Assembly: GCF_003071065.1 (NCBI RefSeq)
Contig: NZ_QCXX01000006.1
Span: forward strand, 310,001-374,000
Length of the DNA stretch: 64,000 nt
Direction of reading: 5' to 3'
DNA from: Sphingobacterium athyrii
GTDB lineage: Bacteria; Bacteroidota; Bacteroidia; Sphingobacteriales; Sphingobacteriaceae
Position 1 is the first letter of the stretch, and every line of letters starts with the position of its first letter. The position numbers were made by a program, and so were the translations under genes. Positions 34,266 to 43,548 of the stretch are shown here, piece by piece. Below the pieces are notes generated by a model. That model had not been told where the DNA came from. It saw only the letters and a list, made by a program, of their open reading frames with translations, and ran no database searches.

Positions 34266-35072
34266 ATGAAAAGACTATCAGCAGCTTTTATTGTTTTCCT
34301 AACATTAATCATTTCTTCTTGCCAAAAAGGGGAACATGTTGAGATATTTCAAAAATTTACTAATGTTTTTATTAAAGATCTTAGTATGCTAACTGGTCCA
34401 GACAAGGGCAAATTGCTGATCGATGATCAGACGATATCTATAAGTAACAATGAGACGGTAAAAATAATTCCTGGACAAAAGAAATTTACGCTTCTGGATA
34501 GTATGGGGAATATTCTGTTTAATGACACTCTTTCTATTGGAGATAATACGGACACGTTACAGTACGTGAAGATTAGCGATGATATCCCTCCAAGCTTGAT
34601 AAAAATGAAAGCGGAAACTCGGGTCGAAGGAAAGCTGAAAATTCGAATCGTAAATGGTAATAAAGAGTTGAACACGCTATTGGGAGGAGAGAAATTCCAC
34701 TTGGTTTTCTACCACGTTGTAGAAAGGTTATCAGGACCGCCTTCTAGAAGAAAAATTGTGTATAGTGCGACAGGAGATACAATAAAAAATATCGGAAAAA
34801 CTTTGCCTGCAGATTATCAATTACTTACACTGCCGAGTGCGGATGTTCTTTTTAACTATGGTTTTTATGGTAGAGCACAGATTTTAAAGGAAGATTTCAA
34901 GCCGCTTTTGATCAATGGTATGGAGGCTTATTACGGGTATTCTATAGACTATCATAATTATGGTGTCCTAACCTCATTTACAACCAATAATTCGGGAGCA
35001 GCCAATAGCCCTGCTGCTAATATCCCAACATATTGGGAGTTTGCAGGTTTAGAGGTTGCATTTGGCAATTAA
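34266..35072 (+). CDS. Uncharacterised lipoprotein
   Basis: 268 residues with a signal peptide and lipobox ISSC, followed by QKGEH. The first half of the mature protein is beta-rich, with repeated short strands (KLLIDDQTISISNNETVKIIPGQKKFTLLD). The second half contains a longer domain ending in an aromatic segment (AYYGYSIDYHNYGVL, YWEFAGLEVAFGN). I do not recognise the family and see no catalytic motif. It is in line with the receptor and beta-helix genes but behind a terminator. By analogy with other loci it may be a surface accessory protein; that is inference from context only. Confidence 0.75.
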   Translation: MKRLSAAFIVFLTLIISSCQKGEHVEIFQKFTNVFIKDLSMLTGPDKGKLLIDDQTISISNNETVKIIPGQKKFTLLDSMGNILFNDTLSIGDNTDTLQYVKISDDIPPSLIKMKAETRVEGKLKIRIVNGNKELNTLLGGEKFHLVFYHVVERLSGPPSRRKIVYSATGDTIKNIGKTLPADYQLLTLPSADVLFNYGFYGRAQILKEDFKPLLINGMEAYYGYSIDYHNYGVLTSFTTNNSGAANSPAANIPTYWEFAGLEVAFGN

Positions 35073-35085
35073 AAAGGGATAAATT

Positions 35086-35400
35086 ATGAAAGGCATAAAC
35101 GAAATCAAACACCAGCGCTTACTGCATCTGATGATCGAGATGCAGTATAAGTTGGCATCCGATGGTGACGGGGTTCTGATCAACAAACTACAAGCTGAAG
35201 GTGAGAATTTACAAACTTTATATCTTCGTTATTTAAAGCTACTGGATGAGGTAGGTACAGTGGTGAAAGACTATGAGCTCAAAGAACGGCAAGTCCGTTC
35301 GGGCTTATTGTCTAAGCGTATTCGCATGTTATCAAGAAGAAGTGGTAATGATTCACCTATAGCTTCTTGGATCTCTACGATCAATTCTTGCGCGCGTTAG
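35086..35400 (+). CDS. Small uncharacterised helical protein
   Basis: 104 residues starting 13 bases after the preceding lipoprotein gene, with AAAAAGGGAT just upstream of the ATG. There is no signal peptide. The sequence is mostly helical with heptad-like leucines (LLHLMIEMQYKLA, LQTLYLRYLKLLDEV), then a basic end (SKRIRMLSRRSG). It could form a small coiled coil. Codon use and spacing support a real gene, but I recognise no family and assign no function. Confidence 0.55.
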   Translation: MKGINEIKHQRLLHLMIEMQYKLASDGDGVLINKLQAEGENLQTLYLRYLKLLDEVGTVVKDYELKERQVRSGLLSKRIRMLSRRSGNDSPIASWISTINSCAR

Positions 35401-35418
35401 CTAGCCTTTTATTCTTTT

Positions 35419-36783
35419 TTATTTGTCCTTTTCAAATGTTGAGAGGAGCAGAGGAAATGTCATAGGAATGGCGCGATAGCTGCTACCGAAATACGGCGAA
35501 GTAAACGTTTTTGCACTAGTACTAGCTTTTCTGTTGAGTGATTGTGTTGTCTTGTTCGCTATGATGTTCAACGCCTGTTGTAGCAATGGGTCTTTTTCAT
35601 CGCCAAAGGGAAGCAAGGGCAATTGTGCAAATTCATCTGTATGGTAATGCGGGATGAGTCCACTGCTGTAATCACCAGATCCATCTCTGTTGTAAATTTT
35701 GTATACCAGCGGCATCAGCAACCAAGCACGTTGATTACCACTGACCTGGGGTGGTGAGGAAAGGGTAGTCGAAGCCATATCCTTGCCTAAGGTTTCTGTA
35801 CCGATCTGAATGACCTCGATATAAGGTTTTAAACTGTTGATCAACATCTCCGAAGCAGATGCGGTGTTAGGGCCTGTTAGTACAAAGATTCGTTTTAGTT
35901 GCAGTCCGCTCCGTAGAAGCTCTTCTGCTTGAAAGCTGTAACCTTCGGGCTGCTGAGCTAAAGCAGATTGAAAGGTTTCCTCTCTGTTGCCCAATTTCTC
36001 GTTGCCCCTGAACCTGACAAATACAGAATTCGGCGCAATATCAGCAAGTGTTAATGAGCAAAAAGAGGCAAAGGCTACTTGTCCGCCAGTATTATAGCGA
36101 AGATCAAGAATCAAATCTTGCACCAGGCCAGCTTTAAGTTTTTGGATAGCCTCCAATATCGAATAACCACCGCTGAAATCAAACTGACTTAAAAATAGGT
36201 AGCCCACATTTGTTTGCTTATGAAAGATCTGACTGGTGTAGACTACCGGCTGGGATATATAGGAAGCGGGCAACTTCATTTTCTTCCCATTCTGCAATTG
36301 CAATTGGATAGAAGGTAGTTTCAACGCCGCTTCTAACACAGGAGCAAAATTGTATGCTTCTAAGGGTTGCATGTTGACTTGTTGGATGGTGTCACCTCTA
36401 TGTAGGCCGGCTAAGTCTGCTTCTGAAAAGGGAACTACTTGTGTCACCAATTGCATGGTCTGCCCATTGTGCTGAAGCTGAGCTATATCAAACCCAAAGG
36501 TATTCGCGAGCGTATTGCCATAGGTGTCACTGTTGAGGACTTGTAGAATAGTAGAATAATGGTCGTCACGATACAATAGATTTTTGAAAAAGATATTTGG
36601 CTTGCCATCGAGTGTAACTTGATTGGGCAACTTGCTGTTCCAATAATAATATTGCTGCATTTGCTCTAGCGTCCATTCATTGATTGCTTCATTTGACCCT
36701 GGTTCGTTCAGAGGCGGGTCTTTTTCACAGGATAAGAGAACCGCTGAAAACAAAGCCAAAAGAATAGTTTTTGATTGACGCAT
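35419..36783 (-). CDS. S41-family peptidase lipoprotein (CtpA/Tsp-like)
   Basis: 454 residues. The lipobox is LLSC (Cys19). An N-terminal helical region (NEAINEWTLEQMQQYYYWNSKLP) is typical of Bacteroidota S41 proteins. A PDZ domain (about 95-165: VTQVVPFSEADLAGLHRGDTI) precedes the protease core with LILDLRYNTGGQ (225-235), then TASASE with probable nucleophile Ser309 and Lys334 in GTETLGKD. These are the Ser/Lys dyad positions of the family. It should process or degrade envelope proteins in the periplasm. It is convergent with the small gene at 35400, 18 bases away, and stands alone. Confidence 0.9.
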   Translation of the reverse strand: MRQSKTILLALFSAVLLSCEKDPPLNEPGSNEAINEWTLEQMQQYYYWNSKLPNQVTLDGKPNIFFKNLLYRDDHYSTILQVLNSDTYGNTLANTFGFDIAQLQHNGQTMQLVTQVVPFSEADLAGLHRGDTIQQVNMQPLEAYNFAPVLEAALKLPSIQLQLQNGKKMKLPASYISQPVVYTSQIFHKQTNVGYLFLSQFDFSGGYSILEAIQKLKAGLVQDLILDLRYNTGGQVAFASFCSLTLADIAPNSVFVRFRGNEKLGNREETFQSALAQQPEGYSFQAEELLRSGLQLKRIFVLTGPNTASASEMLINSLKPYIEVIQIGTETLGKDMASTTLSSPPQVSGNQRAWLLMPLVYKIYNRDGSGDYSSGLIPHYHTDEFAQLPLLPFGDEKDPLLQQALNIIANKTTQSLNRKASTSAKTFTSPYFGSSYRAIPMTFPLLLSTFEKDK

Positions 36784-37088
36784 TTTTTTGTTTTTGGTAG
36801 ATTAAAAATACGACTTATTATACTTGAATGGATGTTATCTTTTTGTTGCTCCAATGTTTAATTGCTTTAAAATTAGGTGCTAACAAATGAAAGCGCCATT
36901 GGCGGTATCTGAAAGATTGATCTATTCTCAATTGGTTATATCGTTAAGTTATTGCGAAGTTGGGTTGTACTTAAATCGCAATGACTGAGTGGCGGCTAGG
37001 AATGGAATGGGTAGTTATATTAAAAAGAAAAGCTGCCCCAATAAACTTGAGACAGCTTTTTTCTTAATATATCTTGAAGATGTATCGA
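36784..37088. other. Intergenic region between S41 peptidase and OmpA-like genes
   Basis: About 300 bases, AT-rich near the S41 start. It holds the OmpA-gene terminator (37025-37064) and a short palindrome CGCCATTGGCG. No perfect TAnnTTTG box was found for the S41 gene. Confidence 0.5.
37025..37064 (-). terminator. Intrinsic terminator of the OmpA-like gene
   Basis: AAAAGCTG (37028-37035) pairs with CAGCTTTT (37053-37060), with A and T tracts on the two sides, so it can act in either direction. It lies 29 bases after the OmpA-like stop codon. Confidence 0.8.
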
Positions 37089-38435
37089 TTAATAAAGTGT
37101 AAACTCTACGCGACGGTTTTGTTGACGACCATCAGCAGTTTTATTAGTTGCAATAGGTTGGTCAGGACCATATCCTGTCGCTTCAATACGTGAAGCGTTT
37201 GCACCTTGAGATACCAAGTAAGCTTTCACTGACTCAGCACGCTCTTTGGATAAACGCATGTTCAATTCGCGTGAACCTGTATTATCGGTGTGACCCGCTA
37301 ATTTCAAGCTAAAGTTTTTCTCAATCAATAATTCAGCAACTTTGTTCAATGTTGCATAAGAAGTAGGACGGATGGTTGATTTGCTTAAATCGAACTCTAA
37401 GTTTTTGATCGCGTCAGCAACGACTTTTCGGTCTGCTTCCGTAACAACAACTTTCTCTACAACTTTAGTTTCGTTTTTCACTACAATTGGACAACCTGCA
37501 CCATCTACCTGTACACCAGAAGGTGTGCCTGGACATTTGTCGTATTTGTTTGCTACACCATCGCCATCATCATCTTTCAAATCACTGTTCAAACCATCCA
37601 ATTGACTTTGTAAAGCTTGATTTTTTGCGTTTAACGCATCATTTTGGGCTTTTAAGTCATCGTATTTTACCGTATAATCACTTACTAGGGTCGCGACCGG
37701 GTTTGAGTTGTTCAAGGCTGGTTTGCTACTACTACCCAAAGCAAACTCTAGACCTGCGTGTGCGTAAGTGAACAAGTCGTTTTTGTCAATTTTTGGTCCG
37801 CTAGCTGGGTTAGCCAAATTGTCGAAGCGTTGATTTACCCAGTTCAGCTGATAGCCCAATTCAAAATTGATACCTTTTGCAACGGCAAATTTAAAACCGA
37901 AATCAGCAGGTACAAAGATTTTTGAATAAGAATCGCCATACTCACCTCTGTTTCCTCCAGTAATTCCAGCGGTTTCGGCATTCATTACACCCACACCGAT
38001 AGATGCGTAAGGTTTGATGAAGCTATTGAAGAATCTCCAGTTGGTGTTTGCCGCCAAAAATTCTCCAGATAGAGCTACTGACCAAGGTGTTTTTGTTTCA
38101 AAACCGGTTTGCTTGTCATCAGCCGTATAGCCAGAAGTTTTGCCCCCAAAATAAGTTGCCTTGATTCCGAATGAAGGTGAGATTTGCTTTTTGATATAAG
38201 CACTGTAACCTAAGTTCCAGTCCAGTTTATCATAACCTCCATTATTTAATTTGGCAATATTCTGCAAACTCGTAACACCGGCCCCCACACCGATTGACCA
38301 AGTCCTGTATTGTGTTGCCGGACCAAATGGTGATGTGCCTTCAATTGATGACTGCTTTGCGCTCTGTGCAAAGGATGCTGTCGAGATGATTCCTGCCGCG
38401 ATTAGTAATCCTGATTTTTTAAGGCTAATTTTCAT
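37089..38435 (-). CDS. OmpA-family outer-membrane protein
   Basis: 448 residues. The signal peptide ends ASFAQ. The N-terminal half is an eight-strand-like beta barrel (about 40-235). A coiled segment (YDDLKAQNDALNAKNQALQSQL, about 258-280) follows, then a calcium-binding TSP3-like repeat DDDGDGVANKYDKCPGTP. The C-terminal OmpA domain (about 335-448) has NLEFDLSKSTIRPTSYATL, the signature LAGHTDNTGSRELNMRLSKERAESV and GYGPDQPIATNKT. It links the outer membrane to peptidoglycan and is probably abundant. It is monocistronic with a strong terminator. Confidence 0.95.
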   Translation of the reverse strand: MKISLKKSGLLIAAGIISTASFAQSAKQSSIEGTSPFGPATQYRTWSIGVGAGVTSLQNIAKLNNGGYDKLDWNLGYSAYIKKQISPSFGIKATYFGGKTSGYTADDKQTGFETKTPWSVALSGEFLAANTNWRFFNSFIKPYASIGVGVMNAETAGITGGNRGEYGDSYSKIFVPADFGFKFAVAKGINFELGYQLNWVNQRFDNLANPASGPKIDKNDLFTYAHAGLEFALGSSSKPALNNSNPVATLVSDYTVKYDDLKAQNDALNAKNQALQSQLDGLNSDLKDDDGDGVANKYDKCPGTPSGVQVDGAGCPIVVKNETKVVEKVVVTEADRKVVADAIKNLEFDLSKSTIRPTSYATLNKVAELLIEKNFSLKLAGHTDNTGSRELNMRLSKERAESVKAYLVSQGANASRIEATGYGPDQPIATNKTADGRQQNRRVEFTLY

Positions 38436-38525
38436 AATGTGTTCTTGTAAAATTTTCTACTATAAAATTCTTGTTAAATTAACTCATTGACTACTCTTGC
38501 AATAAATTTGCCAAAAATTATTTGG

Positions 38526-39368
38526 TCAATCCACTCGACCGAAAAAGTTTGGCACCTCAATTTCGAAAGCCATGTGCTTAACAATATTTTCAGTAAAAAT
38601 GTTTTGAAAAAAAGTTTTCCTACTTTTTGTAATCAAAATCACATCAATATCTTCATCTCTGATAATCGTATGTATTCCGTTTGCGATGTTCTCTCGTGAA
38701 CCGGCGAAATAGCTCGGCGCTTTGACAATATATGAAATGTCTTCAATGCCTGTTTCAGCAATAATCTGTTCAATCCATTTTTCGAGTTTCTGACCTAATA
38801 TATTGATTTCCAGTTCACTTTTGTTGATGTGGATAAGCTGTAAATGAAAATTATTTCCATACAAAGGAATCGCTTGCTTAAGCACTTCAAGCTCACCGGG
38901 CTTAAAATTAGTCAGTAATGCAATGTTATCTCTTTTTAATTTTACGGCATTTTTTGGGATCGCCAATACGGGAATTTTTGACTCTTTAATAACGTCATAA
39001 GTGTTGCTTCCGATTAGTACAGATTCAAGTCCGGTGACTCCTTTTGTTCCCATAATCACGGTCCGATAGCTATCTTTTATCTCTTGTTTATCCAAAGATT
39101 CTGCTAAAATCCCGTTCGTAAACAGAGTAGAAATTTTTATCGAAGGATATTTTTGTAGAAGTTCAGCGACAAGTTTTTCCATGTTACGATGTGCTTCTTC
39201 TTCAGTAGGGTCTACTAAATGCTTCGCATTTGCAAATTTATTGATATGTGAAGTGAAGGAGTGAAAGAGTGTAATTTCATCATGTGTTTCCTGCGCGATC
39301 TGAGCAGCATAGTCTGCTGCGATTCGAGCATTTTCGGAAAAATCTACGGGTATTAATAATTTAGACAT
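38526..39368 (-). CDS. Universal stress protein with two UspA domains
   Basis: 280 residues, cytoplasmic. Two UspA folds in tandem: the first (1-143) starts KLLIPVDFSENARIAADYAAQ and has the nucleotide-site motif VIMGTKGVTGLESVLIGSNTYDVIK. The second (about 150-280) is degenerate, ending VILITKSRKTFFQNIFTENIVKHM. The first domain keeps a G-x2-G-x9-GS/T-like ATP-binding pattern. It is a paralogue of the next gene upstream (39383-40231), 14 bases away and co-transcribed. UspA proteins aid survival under starvation or low oxygen; the specific role here is not known. Confidence 0.92.
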   Translation of the reverse strand: MSKLLIPVDFSENARIAADYAAQIAQETHDEITLFHSFTSHINKFANAKHLVDPTEEEAHRNMEKLVAELLQKYPSIKISTLFTNGILAESLDKQEIKDSYRTVIMGTKGVTGLESVLIGSNTYDVIKESKIPVLAIPKNAVKLKRDNIALLTNFKPGELEVLKQAIPLYGNNFHLQLIHINKSELEINILGQKLEKWIEQIIAETGIEDISYIVKAPSYFAGSRENIANGIHTIIRDEDIDVILITKSRKTFFQNIFTENIVKHMAFEIEVPNFFGRVD

Positions 39369-39382
39369 AGCGATATACTTAA

Positions 39383-40231
39383 TTATGCTTTGGTAAAAAA
39401 TATTGGAACTAAAGGATGGCTAAACAATGCTTTTGCCACTGATCGGGTGAAAGCACGTTCAAAAAACGATTTTCGCGAACGTGTCACCAGTAATATCTTG
39501 ATCTTTTCGGCATGGATCATTTCATTGATGACCTCAGGGACGGTGTCCAGATCCTCAATATCTCCCTGTATAGAGTCGACTTCAATGGCGATGTTGGTGA
39601 CGCCGATATATTTTTTGATTTTATATTTCCACACTTCCAATTTGTCTTCAATCCGGTTTTCTGAAGAATGATCATAATGTACATGCATCAGTTTTAATTC
39701 AAAATCTTTGCCCATGATATTGACAAAATCCTGAACCGTCTGCACTTCTTCTTCCTTGAAATTGGACAGTAAACCAACTTTGTCAAGTTGTTCAAATGAA
39801 ACTTCTGCGGGGATGGCCAAAACGGGAATTTTTGATTTTTTACTAATGACATAGGTTGTACTGCCGATAAGTTGACTGTCATCATTTGTAATCCCTTTTG
39901 TGCCCATGATCACGAAATCAAAGCGATCAGGTGTAGCGATGTCAGATAAAGTTTCTGTGATTATGCCGCGCTCACATTGGGTCGTAACCTCAAGAGCAGC
40001 ATTTCTGGATGTTATCTGCTCGGCAAGCTTCTTAATCAGAATATCAGCTTTAAATATAGGACTCTGTTTACCTGTGGAACCTGTTTCCTCCTCGAATACA
40101 GCAGAAGCTGAGGTATAATTGTGGTAAAGGTGAATGCTGTACCCTTTCTGAGTTGCCAGATCCACAGCGTAATTTACCGCATTGTTAGAATGTGCCGAAA
40201 AATCTACGGGTAGTAGAATGTTTTTTTTCAT
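39383..40231 (-). CDS. Universal stress protein with two UspA domains (paralogue)
   Basis: 282 residues, with the same two-domain design as its neighbour. The first domain starts NILLPVDFSAHSNNAVNYAVDLA and carries VIMGTKGITNDDSQLIGSTTYVISK. The second ends ILLVTRSRKSFFERAFTRSVAKALF. The pair arose by tandem duplication and then diverged. A TACATTTG box lies about 100 bases upstream on this strand (40335-40328), possibly its promoter, though without a well-spaced -33 element. It is probably an ATP-binding stress protein. Confidence 0.92.
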   Translation of the reverse strand: MKKNILLPVDFSAHSNNAVNYAVDLATQKGYSIHLYHNYTSASAVFEEETGSTGKQSPIFKADILIKKLAEQITSRNAALEVTTQCERGIITETLSDIATPDRFDFVIMGTKGITNDDSQLIGSTTYVISKKSKIPVLAIPAEVSFEQLDKVGLLSNFKEEEVQTVQDFVNIMGKDFELKLMHVHYDHSSENRIEDKLEVWKYKIKKYIGVTNIAIEVDSIQGDIEDLDTVPEVINEMIHAEKIKILLVTRSRKSFFERAFTRSVAKALFSHPLVPIFFTKA

Positions 40232-40660
40232 TGGAAGGAATTTTATCTGCGCTATCTTATCTTAAATTTCTATTTCGGTATAGGGTAACTATTCAAAAGA
40301 ATCGTTGTTGAGACCCCTTATCCCTATCAAATGTAATAAAACAAATGCAATTGTGAATGCGTATCAGTCAAAATGTTTTTATTGTTAAACGTATTGGACC
40401 TAATTATGATGATACAAAGTTGGATAACATTTAATGCTTTTAAAATGTTGTATTTAATGTATAATTGTGATTACTGTCATCTTGAAAATAGAATAACCCT
40501 GTCCGTCTGAATCTTAAGTCCTGATCTTTTTGTTAGAAAAGTCAATTTCCTATGGAGAAGAAAGGCTGTTAAAATCGTTGAATCGAGGTTATTATCTCGT
40601 ATTCTACATTGCATAACAGACCAATTTTGAGTAAGTTTGCACATATTTTTAGATAATTAA
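40232..40660. other. Divergent intergenic region upstream of alaS
   Basis: About 430 AT-rich bases between the divergent stress-protein and alaS genes. It contains the alaS promoter (40609-40639), a candidate minus-strand -7 box (40328-40335) and a weak inverted repeat AACATTT/AAATGTT near 40428. I see no gene or RNA fold that I can name. Confidence 0.5.
40609..40639 (+). promoter_or_regulatory. Promoter of alaS
   Basis: TTG (40609-40611), a 20-base spacer and TAAGTTTG (40632-40639) lie 21 bases before the ATG. The -33, spacer and -7 layout equals that before the first sigma gene and pyrC. Confidence 0.7.
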
Positions 40661-43276
40661 ATGACAAGTAGAGAAATTCGTCAAGCCTTTTTAGACTTTT
40701 TTAAAAGCAAGGGGCATCAGATAGTACCTTCAGCACCAGTAGTTGTAAAAAATGATCCGACATTGATGTTTACCAATGCAGGGATGAACCAGTTCAAGGA
40801 TTTATTCTTGGGAGAAGCACCAATTAAATTTCCGCGTGTTGCAGATACGCAGCGTTGTTTGCGTGTTTCAGGTAAGCATAATGATTTAGAGGAAGTTGGT
40901 ATAGATACTTACCACCATACCTTATTCGAGATGTTAGGAAACTGGAGCTTTGGCGATTACTTCAAGAAGGAAGCTATTGCTTGGGCCTGGGAGCTATTGA
41001 CCGAAGTCTATAAGCTCGACAAAGATCGTTTATATGTGACCATTTTTGAAGGTGATGCAAGTGAAGGTTTGGACAGAGACATGGAAGCATTCGATTTCTG
41101 GAAGCAGTGGATAGCCGAAGATCGTATCTTGCTTGGCAACAAAAAGGACAATTTCTGGGAAATGGGAGAGACCGGTCCTTGTGGACCTTGTTCTGAAATC
41201 CATTTTGATATGCGTAGCGCGGAAGAACGTGCACAGGTTTCGGGGCAAAGTCTGGTCAATGCAGACCATCCACAGGTGATCGAAATCTGGAATTTGGTCT
41301 TTATGCAATTTAATCGCTTGAAAGATGGTTCACTTCAAACTTTACCTGCGAAACATGTGGATACAGGGATGGGCTTTGAGCGTCTTGTCAGATGTATTCA
41401 AGGCAAAACCTCAAATTATGATACAGATGTGTTTACGCCGACCATTGATTTTATTGCTGCGAAGTCGGGGATAAAATATGGCTTAGACGAAAAGAGTGAT
41501 ATCGCAATGCGTGTGGTATCTGATCATATCCGTGCCGTTAGTTTCGCGATAGCGGATGGACAATTGCCCTCTAACAATAAAGCGGGCTACGTAATCCGAC
41601 GTATTTTACGCCGTGCTGTACGTTATGCTTATACGTTTTTGGGATTTAAAACGCCATTTATTCATGAGCTTGTTCCAGTACTGGCGGCACAATTCAGTGG
41701 TGTATTTGATGAATTGATCCAACAGCAGGATTTCGTGCAGAAAGTAATCCTGGAGGAAGAGGTTTCATTTTTAAGAACCTTGTCCACTGGTGTGCAACGT
41801 TTTGAAAATTACGTGGAAGATCATACGCTTATTAATGGTGACTTTGCGTTCGAATTATACGATACTTACGGTTTTCCGATCGATCTAACTGAATTACTAG
41901 CGCGCGAGAAAGGATTGTCTGTTGATATGGATGGTTTTAAACAGGCACTTCAGATTCAAAAGGATCGCTCCCGTGCGGCAACAGCGATAGATACCGGTGA
42001 CTGGATTGTTGTTAATGATGATGAGGGCTTCGAGTTTGTAGGTTACGATACATTGACAGCAAAGACAGAAATCGTAAAATACCGTAAAGTTGTCGCAAAA
42101 AATAAGGAGCAATACCAATTGGTACTTTCTGTCAGTCCGTTTTATGCGGAAGGAGGAGGTCAGGTAGGTGATTCCGGTGAATTGATTTCGGAGGAAACCG
42201 GCGAAAAGATCTACATTACGGATACAAAAAAGGAAAATGGAATCTTCGTCCATTTTACCAATAAGTTGCCATTGGATCTGAACGGAACCTTTGTCGCCGA
42301 GGTTGACAGAACCAAACGATTGGATACGGAAAATAATCACTCCGCAACCCACCTATTGCATGCTGCACTAAAACAGGTATTAGGTACGCATGTAAATCAA
42401 AAAGGTTCATTGGTCAATGCGGATATTTTACGTTTTGATATTTCTCACTTTGCAAAGATGAGTGAAGATGAGATCAAACAGGTAGAAGATATCGTGAATG
42501 CTAAAATCCGCGCAAATATTCCATTAAAAGAAGAACGTAATATACCTTATCAGCAGGCTTTGGACTCCGGTGTCACGGCTTTGTTTGGTGAAAAATACGG
42601 TGATTTTGTTCGTGTGATTACTTTTGAAGATCAATTTTCCAAAGAGTTATGCGGTGGGACCCACGTGAAAGCAACGGGGCAGATCGGATTCTTTAAGATT
42701 GTTTCTGAATCGGCTGTTGCTGCAGGAGTACGTCGTATTGAAGCGATTACCGGGACGCGTTCAGCTGCGGTAATTCGTGAGCATTTTGAACTGGTACATC
42801 ATTTAAAAGAACTCATGAACAATCCGAAGGACTTTGTGTCAGCCTTGGGTAAGATCATCGACGAAAACGGTGCACTGAAAAAGGAAATTGAGAAAAGTAT
42901 TACCGAGAAATCTTTGGCGTTGAAATCGGATTTGGAAGCAAAGATCGAACAAGTTGGTGATGTCAACTTTTTATCGACTCTGGTTGATCTCCCTAATGCA
43001 GAAGCGGTAAAAACGTTAGCCTATGCTGTAAAGGGAGCTGTCAATAATTTGTTTTTGGTTATAGGAGCGGAATTCGACGGCAAACCAAGTTTAACTGTTG
43101 TTATTTCAGATGATTTAGCAAAAGAAAAAGGTTTGAATGCAAGCAATATCGTACGTGATCTGGCAAAAGATATCCAAGGCGGCGGTGGCGGCCAACCTTT
43201 CTTTGCAACAGCGGGAGGTAAAAATTCTGCGGGATTAAAAACGGCTATTGAACGTGCGAAGGAATTTTTAAGTTAA
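40661..43276 (+). CDS. alaS: Alanine--tRNA ligase
   Basis: 871 residues, full length. It charges tRNA-Ala with alanine. The class II catalytic domain is seen from MTSREIRQAFLDFFKSKGH, with motif 1 around FTNAGMNQFKDLFLG and motif 2 in RVADTQRCLRVSGKHNDLEEVG. The tRNA-recognition region includes SNNKAGYVIRRILRRAVRYAY. The editing domain has the zinc motifs NNHSATHLLHAAL and CGGTHVKATGQIG. A C-Ala domain ends with the glycine-rich GGGGGQPFFATAGGK. It is monocistronic under a consensus promoter. Confidence 0.98.
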   Translation: MTSREIRQAFLDFFKSKGHQIVPSAPVVVKNDPTLMFTNAGMNQFKDLFLGEAPIKFPRVADTQRCLRVSGKHNDLEEVGIDTYHHTLFEMLGNWSFGDYFKKEAIAWAWELLTEVYKLDKDRLYVTIFEGDASEGLDRDMEAFDFWKQWIAEDRILLGNKKDNFWEMGETGPCGPCSEIHFDMRSAEERAQVSGQSLVNADHPQVIEIWNLVFMQFNRLKDGSLQTLPAKHVDTGMGFERLVRCIQGKTSNYDTDVFTPTIDFIAAKSGIKYGLDEKSDIAMRVVSDHIRAVSFAIADGQLPSNNKAGYVIRRILRRAVRYAYTFLGFKTPFIHELVPVLAAQFSGVFDELIQQQDFVQKVILEEEVSFLRTLSTGVQRFENYVEDHTLINGDFAFELYDTYGFPIDLTELLAREKGLSVDMDGFKQALQIQKDRSRAATAIDTGDWIVVNDDEGFEFVGYDTLTAKTEIVKYRKVVAKNKEQYQLVLSVSPFYAEGGGQVGDSGELISEETGEKIYITDTKKENGIFVHFTNKLPLDLNGTFVAEVDRTKRLDTENNHSATHLLHAALKQVLGTHVNQKGSLVNADILRFDISHFAKMSEDEIKQVEDIVNAKIRANIPLKEERNIPYQQALDSGVTALFGEKYGDFVRVITFEDQFSKELCGGTHVKATGQIGFFKIVSESAVAAGVRRIEAITGTRSAAVIREHFELVHHLKELMNNPKDFVSALGKIIDENGALKKEIEKSITEKSLALKSDLEAKIEQVGDVNFLSTLVDLPNAEAVKTLAYAVKGAVNNLFLVIGAEFDGKPSLTVVISDDLAKEKGLNASNIVRDLAKDIQGGGGGQPFFATAGGKNSAGLKTAIERAKEFLS

Positions 43277-43362
43277 ATTTGCGTATTTAGATTGGAGACT
43301 TAGGATACTTGCTTGAATAAATTTCAAGCTTATCGGAAGTCTCTCCGAAAATGCTATGCGAT

Positions 43363-43471
43363 GAAACTATCCTATTTATCCAAACCGAGTGTAACGAGTT
43401 CATAAATATGGCTGAAGAGCAATTTATGAATGAATAATAACAAGGACGGGCGTAATAAATAGGATAGTTTC
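43363..43471. repeat. Nested palindromic element between alaS and a TlpA-like gene
   Basis: Outer arms of 17 perfectly complementary bases (43363-43379 and 43455-43471) enclose a second perfect 9-bp inverted repeat (TTCATAAAT 43399-43407, ATTTATGAA 43422-43430). AAACCGAGTG occurs inside (43382-43391) and again just outside (43488-43497). No T run makes it a simple terminator. It may be a miniature mobile element or a structured RNA; its copy number in the genome cannot be seen here. Confidence 0.55.
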
Positions 43472-43548
43472 TACAATTAAAAAAGAAACCGAGTGCTATT
43501 AACATCTAGTTATGGATGGACTTGAAGCACTCACAAAACGATATGTAG

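Noticed and set aside
41897-42352. 151-codon minus-strand frame inside alaS
   Set aside because: It is antisense to the conserved editing domain of alaS and has Cys-rich low-quality sequence without motifs.
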